From assembly GCA_009663005.1 (NCBI GenBank), contig CM018898.1:5569554-5579553 (forward strand): a DNA stretch of 10,000 nt, read 5' to 3'. Numbering within the stretch: position 1 is the stretch's first letter; the number at the start of each line of letters is the position of its first letter. The translations under genes were made by a program, and so were the position numbers. Source of the stretch: Actinidia chinensis (Eukaryota > Streptophyta > Magnoliopsida > Ericales > Actinidiaceae). This document shows positions 1-5,796 of the stretch, piece after piece. Under the pieces are notes generated by a model, which made no database searches, was not told the DNA's origin, and saw only the letters and a program-made list of their open reading frames with translations.

Positions 1-52
1 GAGTTTAGAGATGAGAATAAAATTAAGTAATTAAGCATTTTTAAAATTTCTA
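1..52 (+). repeat. 5' LTR, right end only
   Basis: About 52 bp align with the right end of the LTR at 508-668, with a few substitutions and small gaps. The boundary is set two bases before the primer-binding site, because both copies read CTA-TT at this point. The LTR would therefore end in TA rather than the usual CA. Confidence 0.7.
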
Positions 53-54
53 TT

Positions 55-66
55 TGGTATCAGAGC
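55..66 (+). other. Primer-binding site for initiator-Met tRNA (TRIM-like element)
   Basis: TGGTATCAGAGC is the perfect complement of the 3' end of plant initiator methionine tRNA, the usual minus-strand primer of Ty1/copia elements. It sits two bases inside the 5' LTR end, as expected. Confidence 0.88.
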
Positions 67-497
67 AACATTACTCTTGCGTCAGCAGCTTCGGCAGCCG
101 GAGGCACTGCTCTTGCCTCGCAAGAATATGTTCGAGCTTTTACCTAGCACTTCCCCTTGAGTAGAATCCACCCACACGCAGCCCACATCCTCAGTTCCAG
201 ACAGGAGTAGCACAAACATATTTGTTCTCACGTTTTTTCTATATCCGTAATCCGCAGTTTGGCGTGTGCCACACGTTGCGGGGGCGTCTGATATTGAATT
301 TTTTTCACATAGTCATGTCTGTGCTCAGTTTCCTATGTCCTTATCCACGTGTTTGGCGTTTGTGTCACAGTGAGGGAGCAAGCGTGTGAATTTTTTTCAC
401 ATTGGTTAGAGATTTGTGCCCCCTCTGTGCAGTTACCGGACCCTATGCTTGCAATCAATCCTTGTCAGCGTGGCTCGTTCGATATTTTCGCTTAATT
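67..497 (+). other. Non-coding interior of the TRIM-like element
   Basis: About 430 bp without a recognisable coding frame. It contains two imperfect copies of a block about 94 bp apart. Each has TTTGGCGT (258-265 and 352-359) and TGAATTTTTTTCACAT (295-310 and 387-402), and each has a G-rich tract between those anchors. The last bases before the polypurine tract, 478-500, loosely resemble the end of a copia Pol frame, which is weak evidence that the element derives from a larger copia parent. Confidence 0.6.
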
Positions 498-507
498 GAG
501 GGGGGAG
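498..507 (+). other. Polypurine tract (TRIM-like element)
   Basis: GAGGGGGGAG lies immediately before TGTTGG, the first bases of the 3' LTR. This is the normal place of the plus-strand primer in an LTR element and confirms the + orientation. Confidence 0.82.
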
Positions 508-668
508 TGTTGGAATTAGGGAATATTATTTTCTTAATTTTTAAGTAGGAAGTTTTCTTAATTTAGGATACTATAATAGGTCATGTTGACCTTAGTTATT
601 TTCCCTTTTATTTTTCTTTATTCAGATGGAAGAATAAAATTAAGTAATTAAGCTTTTCTAAATTTCTA
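508..668 (+). repeat. 3' LTR of the TRIM-like element
   Basis: It begins TGTTGGAATT directly after the polypurine tract and ends about 161 bp later, where similarity to the 5' LTR end stops. It is AT-rich. The exact right end is uncertain by two bases, because both LTR copies continue with TT. A target-site duplication cannot be checked, since the left flank is outside the window. Confidence 0.72.
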
Positions 669-1150
669 TTAAAACTATGAGTTTAATTCATTGCTAAAGT
701 TAAACTCTGGAGTCTTTTTTGTAAGTTTTATTATATAATATGTATTTGTGTATTCATCATAAATTATATAATGACATAAATTTATTACTTAGGTACTCCT
801 AGGGTTCTATATGGCATTGGCATCTTCGAGTCAAAATTATGATTCTGCTTCTAGACTTGAAGGCCAATTTCATATACCCCTCTCTCTCTCTCTCTCGTCT
901 AGTATTAGTCTAATCTTGTTTAGGCATTGGATGGGTACTTATCACTTAATTATATAGTGTTGGAACATTGTAACCTTCCTTGAGCATTTAGGTATTTAAT
1001 GGTAAGATTGTATATTGTTCATTTATTTGCTTTTTAAAGCACGTATGAGTGGGATCGTGGGGGCTTGGGCTCGCTTTAGGGGCTTTGGGCTCTCATGTTT
1101 TCGGTAGTGCGTACTTTGGGCTAAGCTATATCCACTGTATATCTATATTT
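669..1150. other. AT-rich intergenic spacer
   Basis: No gene, RNA or transposon end is recognisable here. The only features seen are the CT microsatellite at 880-896 and a G-rich patch at about 1050-1092. In that patch, GGGGCTTGGGCTC is followed within about 20 bases by the similar GGGGCTTTGGGCTC. Confidence 0.6.
880..896. repeat. (CT)n microsatellite
   Basis: An uninterrupted CT dinucleotide run of 17 bases (880-896), preceded by three more C residues. Confidence 0.95.
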
Positions 1151-1310
1151 GCATATATATTTGGTGAAATTCTTTACTACAGTATCGTATTTGTATCAGT
1201 AATTTAAAAAGTGATTTGATGAGGAAAAAATTTTATCAAAATACTTATATAGAAATCGCGGAAACTCTTAACTTTTTTTCCAGTAGTAAAGCTTTTTATC
1301 AAAACACAGC
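1151..1310. mobile_element. Candidate MITE, imperfect long palindrome of about 160 bp
   Basis: The two ends are inverted relative to each other. CTTTACTAC at 1172-1180 is the exact reverse complement of GTAGTAAAG at 1283-1291, and similarity continues outward to GC at both ends (TTTGGTGAAATTC on the left against the complement of GCTTTTTATCAAA on the right). The middle also folds, with AAGTGATTTGATGAGG opposing TTTTATCAAAATACTT. AT-rich foldback sequences of this size without coding capacity are typical of plant MITEs. The superfamily is not assignable: no clear target-site duplication is visible, and the left end looks eroded by AT repeats. Confidence 0.55.
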
Positions 1311-1318
1311 TAAAACCG

Positions 1319-1347
1319 GAGAGAGAAAGAGAAAGAGAGAGAGAGAG
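1319..1347. repeat. GA-rich microsatellite
   Basis: A purine run made mainly of GA repeats with two interrupting AAA groups. Confidence 0.92.
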
Positions 1348-1816
1348 TTCTTATAATGTTAGGATCTTATTTATTGTTCCAATAATGTAAATTAGACCAC
1401 TTAGATTACCAGCAAGCAGCTAGTCTCATATCCCTAAATTGAACTGGACCGATCTAATTTTAGTTTAGGCCTATTACATGTTAGATGCGGGGAACAAAAA
1501 TATTATAACGGTGATACCACATCATTGTTGACACGCAGTGTCACAATTTAATTACAAAGTGTCGTGTTTGCATAATTATTGACTTTTTTCAAAAAAATTG
1601 TTGCATTCACCACCTAAGGTTCCTCATCCGATTATTATATTTATTATTGGTTAATTTTATCACATAATCAATATTACATGATATAACAGTTTCACTGAAG
1701 ATTTACTCATGATATGGATAATTTGAGTCCAGTCCATTGCTGCACTGACCCAAACGCAACCGGTTCAGTCCATTACACGTTGCCCCCTCTTGAACTAAAC
1801 TCAAATATGTGAATAT
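1348..1816. other. AT-rich intergenic spacer left of the copia LTR
   Basis: No coding frame, RNA gene or transposon end is recognised. Small inverted repeats occur, such as GACAC-GCA-GTGTC near 1530, but they are too short to interpret. Confidence 0.6.
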
Positions 1817-2296
1817 TATTGAGTACAGCCCATCTGGATGAGTCCAAGCTCACTTGGATGATTCCAAATCCAGTAGCCAAGCCCAAGTCCGGTTGGGGTT
1901 CATATGGAGTGTCCATGTGACGGTAAAAGTTTTGAGTTATTTAGAACTCTTTGAGAGTGTTTATCTTCTGTTTTCCAGTTAGATTAGGATAATGATTAGG
2001 TATTCTGTTAGGAGTTTCAACCTCCTTCCCTGGGTCTATAAAAGAGAGGGTAGCAGTGCTTAGATTGCATGGTGTGTGTGCCTGTGGGGTGAGAGCAGAG
2101 TATGTGAGGAGATTGAAGGCAAGACAGAGAGAGATTGTGGAGAGAGGGTGTGAGTGAGACGTATGTCTCCCTCGTTGAATCACCGATTCGATAGGGATTG
2201 TGATTTCTTTCTGTCGATGTAGGATCGTGGGCCGAACCACGTAAATCTTGATTGTATTTTGTGTGTGTGTGATCGGTATTCATTTTGAGCAAAACA
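1817..2296 (+). repeat. 5' LTR of the copia element
   Basis: The left edge is set by alignment with the 3' LTR start at 4913: TATTGAGTACAGCCC here against TGTTGAATCCAAGCC there, so the expected TG has become TA. The right edge is CA at 2295-2296, two bases before the primer-binding site, giving 480 bp. The first part contains two short similar units, TGGATGAGTCCAAGC and TGGATGATTCCAAAT. A TATA box lies at 2037-2044. The sequence after it is purine-rich and carries a GT run near 2260, in the part likely to be transcribed. Confidence 0.82.
2037..2044 (+). promoter_or_regulatory. TATA box of the copia 5' LTR
   Basis: TATAAAAG lies within GTCTATAAAAGAGAGGGTAG. The same box is kept in the otherwise diverged 3' LTR (5136-5143), which supports it as the LTR promoter core. 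Whether it is active cannot be seen. Confidence 0.7.
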
Positions 2297-2298
2297 AT

Positions 2299-2310
2299 TG
2301 GTATTAGAGC
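2299..2310 (+). other. Primer-binding site of the copia element
   Basis: TGGTATTAGAGC differs at one base (C to T) from the perfect initiator-Met-tRNA complement at 55-66. It begins two bases after the CA end of the 5' LTR. Confidence 0.85.
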
Positions 2311-2502
2311 CTGGTCAACCCCCCGGCGATTCGGAGCTCCAGTCGAATTCAGATGTCACGGAAGTGCTCAAAATTAATTTCTGATTACACCAGATTGTTC
2401 CTCTCATCGAGACGAAACTCCAGCAACAAACCGCGTCGGAAATGGAGTCCGAACGCGCCATCACCCGCCGGCTAATCATTGGTGAGTGCGATCAGTCTCA
2501 GC
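2311..2502 (+). other. Untranslated leader of the copia element, first part
   Basis: This lies between the PBS and the tandem array. No reading frame is recognised. Base composition turns GC-rich towards the right end. Confidence 0.5.
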
Positions 2503-2750
2503 CACGCGCCAGGAGAGGTCCCACTCGCCAAGAGAGGTCCCACACGCTGCCACGCTCCCAGAGGAGCTTCCACGCGCCCACACGCGCCAGATAGGAGTGT
2601 CCACGCGCTGCCACACGCCGGGTAGGGGCCTCACGCACTTGCACACGCCGAGAAGGGGATAGCACGCGTTATCACGCGCCAGACAAAGGTGCACGGCGCC
2701 TGCACGCGCCAGGGGAGGGAGGAATGCGCCATCACGCGTTGCACGCCTAG
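2503..2750. repeat. GC-rich tandem array in the copia leader, 30-bp period
   Basis: Two 19-bp units (2503-2521 and 2522-2540), both of the form CAC-CGCCA-GAGAGGTCC, are followed by seven consecutive 30-bp units starting at 2541, 2571, 2601, 2631, 2661, 2691 and 2721. Each 30-bp unit has the plan CACGCG, a short variable part, CACGCGCC or a close variant, then a purine-rich tail. Units differ at several positions but keep their length exactly. The array is strongly GC-rich against an AT-rich surround. The unit is ten codons long, yet on the + strand the three frames do not all stay open through it, so coding is not supported. Open frames on the - strand here simply follow the period. Confidence 0.85.
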
Positions 2751-3015
2751 TCAGTGTTGACCCTTGACTGGTTACATTACACTTTAGTCCCTAAATTTCT
2801 AGTAATTGACAGTTTAGTCCCTAGATTTTGTTAAGTCAGATGGTCCCGAGAGATAATTACAGTTGGTCTTAAAAATTTGGTTTATTGTGGAATTTGGTTT
2901 CAAACTTTTTATGGTATGCAATTGGCTCATTAACGTTGGTGATTTTGTTAATTTGACTTAGAACTTTTGATTTTAACAATTGGTCCTAACAATTTTGATT
3001 TTGACAATTTAGCCC
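2751..3015. repeat. AT-rich degenerate repeats in the copia leader
   Basis: The region is built from diverged copies of short phrases. CTTTAGTCCCTAAATTT and GTTTAGTCCCTAGATTT lie about 40 bases apart near 2781 and 2812. Further on, CTTTTGATTTTAACAATTGG and ATTTTGATTTTGACAATTTA follow each other near 2966-3012. No coding content is seen. It separates the GC-rich array from the gag remnant. Confidence 0.65.
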
Positions 3016-3097
3016 TTTTTGAGGAGGTTTCGGCCATTCCGGATTCATCCGCAGGGTGATGTTAGGAGATTTTGTTCTATTTGGGATCCGATGATTT

Positions 3098-3868
3098 GTT
3101 TTCAGACAAACGAATTATGCCATGTGGAAACAAAGATGGAGACATCCTATTTTGACCAAGATTTGCCCGACCCTTTGGAGAATAGAATAAAGGTGACAAA
3201 ACCTCTAACAAGAAGATGAGGACTGAGAAAGATAACAGGAAGACAATTGGGCTAATCGAAAAACAGTGTTTTTGGTTGTACTTTTTGGGGAAACCCACGA
3301 GATATTCCGTCATGTAGCACAGAACTCGCTATGCGTTTGGATTAACTTGGAGGGATGTACGAGGCGAAGACATATCAAAATAAAGCCTTATTGATCGGAG
3401 GCTTGTGAATTTGAACCTCAGAGAGAGACTAACAATGGTAGCATAGAACATATGAGCGAGGTACAAAATTGGTTAATCAGTTGGCCCAGTGTTGACCTAC
3501 ATTTGACGACGACAGATGCAGACCTTATGCTTTTTGAGTTCCTTGCTAGAGAGAGTGTTGAGAGACAATGGTGGTTTCTTCAGAATTCAGCGCCGAATAG
3601 GAAGTTAGTTAACTACGAGTATGGTCATGGATCCATGTTCAATGAAGGGGCTCGGAGGAGAAAGAGGGGGGTAAGGACAGATCAGAATGAGTCGCAGGCC
3701 TTAGTCTCAAAGGAAGTAGGGAAAGAAAGAGGTCGAGATCAAGGAAGAGGTTACACAGGGAGGTACGGAAAAAGAATGGTTAGAGGTACAACGCGAGGTC
3801 GCACTGTATAGGGCTTTATTGCGAAAGGAAGGGCTATCAAGAGGGATTGACCCCAAGTATAAAGCACA
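3098..3868 (+). pseudogene. gag: Degenerate Ty1/copia Gag (capsid and nucleocapsid), frameshifted
   Basis: Gag forms the particle that packages the element's RNA. Characteristic pieces of plant copia Gag follow in the right order but in changing frames: TNYAMWKQRW (from 3110), METSYFDQDLPDPLEN (from 3136), DNRKTIGLIEKQ (about 3232-3267), MYEAKTYQNKALLI (about 3355-3396), then an open stretch from 3443 with HMSEVQNWLISWPSVDL, LQNSAPNRKL and GVRTDQNESQALVS, and an arginine/glycine-rich basic tail. A zinc-knuckle remnant follows at 3805-3855. It keeps two Cys codons, but their spacing looks disturbed and Tyr stands where the His is expected. The ATG at 3452 opens the longest frame but is internal to Gag, not its true start. 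Several frameshifts and stops make this a pseudogene. The true N-terminus may lie near 3019-3100 but is unclear. The family identification is firm. Confidence 0.85.
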
Positions 3869-4330
3869 TGATCAGTCTTCGATAAGAGCAATAACAGGAT
3901 GGATGATGAGGATGAGAGTTCTGTTCTCCTAGTAGCACCGAAAGATGGAAAGTCAAATTGGGTATGGATTCAGGTAGTTTTACACTTGTGCAGAGATAAA
4001 GAGGGTTTCTTTACTTGCAGCATGCGAGGGACATATATGGATGGCGAACAATACAGCTAGCAGAGTTGTTGGCTAGATTCAGTCGCTCTGAATGGCCAGC
4101 GGAATGTCTGTGACATTGAGAGGTACGGCCTGTTCCTAATCTACGAAAATTTTGATTCTATGGGATGCTGATTCAAATAGATGCAGTTTTGACGCTAGTG
4201 GAGGAACTACTGAGAGTTTTCAAGAAAAATAAGGAGATGCTGTGGGGAAAAGAAGACTAGAGGGCCTATACCGATTGGAGGAAGTGTTCAAACAGAGGGA
4301 GTTGATATCCGACATGGCGTTCAGTGGTAT
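3869..4330 (+). pseudogene. Degenerate copia aspartic protease and pre-integrase fragment
   Basis: This follows the Gag zinc knuckle directly, as in a normal copia polyprotein. A short acidic linker (DDEDESSVLLV, about 3902-3934) leads to a tryptophan and then DSG at 3967-3975, the catalytic aspartate motif of the retroelement protease. HLCRDKE follows at 3983 onwards in another frame. Later, NLRK (about 4138-4149) and DSNRCSFDASGG (4170-4205) correspond to the pre-integrase region of copia Pol. The sequence after it (to about 4285) still resembles that region, but in shifting frames with stops. The reading frame changes at least four times, so no protease can be made. Integrase core motifs do not follow. 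Confidence 0.75.
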
Positions 4331-4718
4331 TCAGCAAGAAGAATGGACAAGAGACAGTAGCGTTGCATAGGGTACTCAACGGTAAGTGCAAGGATACTTG
4401 AGGATCCTAAGGGATTGGAGGATCCGGAATTGTACAAGAGCGAAAGGAGATGCTTTGGGATATGTATAGAAGTCTATCCAGACACGAGTGGTGAAACCAG
4501 TGCAGGATGTCCAAAGAGAAGCTTAGAGGAAGGAGACCAAGTCAATTTTGAAAAACTATACAGCGAAGGGCGCGGCGACTCCGAAACGAGTCTTTTTCGC
4601 TCTTGATTTGATCAGTGGCGGTGATCTCTCTAATTGTGCGCACAAGATAGGAGAGATAGAGTCACGAAAACTCGCAAAGTAATATATTTTGTGGCGGACC
4701 CTAGTGGGGGGTGTAGGG
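4331..4718 (+). other. Unassigned interior of the copia element after pre-integrase
   Basis: No integrase, reverse transcriptase or RNase H motif is recognisable on either strand. The frame at 4415-4606 (63 codons, with CPKRSLEEGDQVNFEKLYSE) is open but matches nothing I know. Because the element's protein-coding part is otherwise in shifting frames, this may be a relic of a short linker rather than a gene. This is where the bulk of pol would be in a full copia element. Confidence 0.5.
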
Positions 4719-4782
4719 ACACCTCGGTGAGAAGGTGCGGACATTCGGTGTAGAGGTGCATTAACACTTCGGTGGGAAGTGG
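4719..4782 (+). repeat. Three-copy 22-bp hairpin-forming repeat before the copia PPT
   Basis: Three consecutive units start at 4719 (ACACCTCGGTGAGAAGGTG), 4741 (ACATTCGGTGTAGAGGTGC) and 4764 (ACACTTCGGTGGGAAGTGG), spaced 22-23 bases. The outer two can each form a five-base-pair stem: CACCT with AGGTG (4720-4724 and 4733-4737), and CACTT with AAGTG (4765-4769 and 4777-4781). The middle unit is eroded. It lies in what would be the 3' untranslated part of the element's RNA. Confidence 0.7.
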
Positions 4783-4900
4783 GCAGTAGCCTATTGATGA
4801 GGCTAAGTTATCTCGGATGCTGCTTACAGATATATGGAAGAGTGGCCAAAGCTGTCAGGATGGACAATTTAAAGATAATCGGGATACCCTCCAGTGGGTT
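4783..4900 (+). other. 3' untranslated interior of the copia element
   Basis: The short stretch between the hairpin repeat and the polypurine tract. No coding motif is seen. Confidence 0.45.
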
Positions 4901-4911
4901 GGAGGGGGAGA
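4901..4911 (+). other. Polypurine tract of the copia element
   Basis: GGAGGGGGAGA, then a single T, then TGTTGAATCC, the LTR start. A purine run followed by ATTGTTG is the common plant copia arrangement at this boundary. Confidence 0.85.
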
Positions 4912-4912
4912 T

Positions 4913-5159
4913 TGTTGAATCCAAGCCATCTGGATGAGTCCAAGCCCACTTGGAGAGTCCAAGTCCAGTAGTCAAGCCCAAGCCCGGTTGGGGTTTCAAT
5001 AGAGTGTACATGTGACGTATAAAACTCTCGAGGTACTAGAACTCTTGAGAGTGTTGATCTTTTTTATTTTCCTAGTTAGACTAGAATAATGATTAGGTAA
5101 TTTTGTTAGGAGTCTATCACCTCCTTCCCTTGATCTATAAAAGGGAGGGTAGAGGTTTA
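4913..5159 (+). repeat. 3' LTR of the copia element, left half only
   Basis: It aligns with 1817 to about 2062 of the 5' LTR, including the run from CATCTGGATGAGTCC to the TATA box at 5136-5143. It stops at 5159, short of the full 480 bp by about 235 bp. The junction coincides with the TG end of the gypsy LTR, so the missing half is expected on the far side of that element, outside the window. Confidence 0.82.
5136..5143 (+). promoter_or_regulatory. TATA box of the copia 3' LTR
   Basis: TATAAAAG is identical to the box in the 5' LTR (2037-2044), set in the same context (TCTATAAAAG followed by GAGGGTAG). The gypsy insertion begins 16 bases downstream, so any transcript started here would enter that element in antisense. 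Confidence 0.6.
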
Positions 5160-5206
5160 TGATACGGAACCCCGTTTTTTTACTCGTTGTAACGAACACC
5201 GTATCA
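5160..5206. repeat. Inverted repeat at the gypsy LTR end
   Basis: TGATACGG (5160-5167) and CCGTATCA (5199-5206) are perfect reverse complements separated by 31 bases. Inside the loop, CGTT (5185-5188) and AACG (5191-5194) form a second small inverted pair. The outer arm is exactly the LTR terminus. Confidence 0.75.
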
Positions 5207-5265
5207 AGTATGTGGCCTAAGGCGTTCTATGTTCAGGTTAGATGGACAACCGCGACCCAAACACC

Positions 5266-5272
5266 TATAAAG
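5266..5272 (-). promoter_or_regulatory. Possible TATA box of the gypsy LTR
   Basis: On the - strand the sequence reads CTCTTTATAGGTG, a TATA-like element about 120 bp inside the LTR. The same bases read TATAAAG on the + strand, so the direction is not decided by this motif alone. The - strand is preferred because the element runs that way. Confidence 0.45.
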
Positions 5273-5390
5273 AGATGTGACTTGGTAAAAAGGAGGACGC
5301 CACAATAAGGGTGAAATACTAGAGGGGAGAATGGAAAGAAGAAGGAACAAATCCACGAAAGTTTCTCTCCTCTCATCCTATGCATATTCA

Positions 5391-5410
5391 TTCTTTTCCC
5401 CCCCCCCTTT
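5391..5410 (-). other. Polypurine tract of the gypsy element
   Basis: On the - strand this is AAA, ten G, AAAA, G, AA, immediately before the TG of the LTR. It fixes the LTR edge and the orientation. The ten-base G run is unusually long. Confidence 0.8.
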
Positions 5411-5796
5411 ACCCGGAGAAATCTGATAAGTTCACATAGTTCTCAAAGAACATAAGAGAAAAAAACTTAACTCAATACAACCCCCCTTTCAAAGAAAAGG
5501 AGGACAATTATAATACTAAGGCCACAAAGATCAGCCTTAGCAAATTATAAAAATAAGAAAAAAACTTTGGCTTCAATTTAAAGGAAGCAAACCTGATTTT
5601 ATCCCTTTAATTTAGCCTAAAATTCTGCCATTAAAGAAACTTCAAGTTAAAAAAGACAAGCATGACATTAATCCTTAATTCAACGTCAGAAGTTGTGCAA
5701 CAAGAATCCTCATTTAAGGGAAGTCAGCTCCCATTTGTCTATGACTTTCTGGGACTGAATCATGCTTATTAAGGGTGGATATTTTGTCCATCCCCA
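5411..5796 (-). other. 3' untranslated region of the gypsy element
   Basis: About 385 bp between the probable polyprotein stop and the polypurine tract, AT-rich. Several short C or G runs (such as ACCCCCC near 5480) lie on a purine-rich background. No gene or RNA is recognised. Confidence 0.6.

Larger units (their letters stand above)
1..668 (+). mobile_element. TRIM-like short copia-type LTR element, 5' LTR cut by window edge
   Basis: The order is LTR end, tRNA primer site, short interior, polypurine tract, LTR. The 1-52 stretch closely matches the last part of 508-668: both contain AATAAAATTAAGTAATTAAGC followed by a T-rich stretch and AATTTCTATT. A 12-base site matching the 3' end of plant initiator-Met tRNA follows the first copy, and a G-rich purine run precedes the second. 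Both fix the element on the + strand. The interior is only about 430 bp and has no recognisable Gag or Pol frame, so replication would depend on proteins from another element. Very short LTR elements of this kind are called TRIMs. An internally deleted copia copy is the alternative. The left part of the 5' LTR and the left target-site copy lie outside the window. Confidence 0.75.
1817..5159 (+). mobile_element. Non-autonomous Ty1/copia LTR retrotransposon, 3' LTR interrupted
   Basis: The 5' LTR (1817-2296) and the start of the 3' LTR (4913-5159) are clearly the same sequence, at roughly four identical bases in five by eye. An initiator-Met-tRNA-type PBS follows the first and a polypurine tract precedes the second. 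The 2.6-kb interior carries a decayed copia-type gag, a protease fragment and a pre-integrase fragment. Integrase core, reverse transcriptase and RNase H are not recognisable, and too little room is left for them. The layout resembles plant elements that keep only Gag-related sequence (LARD or TR-GAG type). An ordinary copia element with a large internal deletion would look the same. The 3' LTR stops abruptly at 5159, where an opposite-strand gypsy LTR begins. Confidence 0.85.
5160..5390 (-). repeat. 3' LTR of the gypsy element
   Basis: It runs from TGATACGG at 5160 to TATTCA at 5390, so on the - strand it begins TGAATATGC and ends CCGTATCA. The ends are the expected TG...CA. The right edge abuts the polypurine tract and the left edge is the break in the copia LTR. 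Its length is 231 bp. The five bases before it, GTTTA (5155-5159), are the predicted target-site copy. There is only one LTR in the window, so the call rests on the termini and the neighbouring signals. Confidence 0.72.

Noticed and set aside
55..66. Part of a tRNA gene
   Set aside because: Only the 12 bases complementary to the tRNA 3' end are present. There is no cloverleaf around them, so this is a primer-binding site.
1941..2292. Two - strand open frames as genes
   Set aside because: They lie antisense within the copia 5' LTR, and a related antisense frame appears in the 3' LTR (4996-5199) simply because the LTRs are copies.
2503..2750. CRISPR-like array with 30-bp repeats
   Set aside because: The units follow one another without unique spacers and diverge from each other, and the context is a plant retrotransposon leader. 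It is a tandem repeat.
3452..3811. A separate host gene of 119 codons starting at the ATG at 3452
   Set aside because: The translated sequence is the middle and end of a copia Gag, and more Gag motifs lie upstream in other frames. The ATG is internal and the whole is a broken polyprotein.
5160..5206. A separate 47-bp foldback transposon
   Set aside because: Its outer end coincides with the gypsy LTR terminus, and no flanking target-site duplication is visible. An LTR end is the simpler reading, though not proven.
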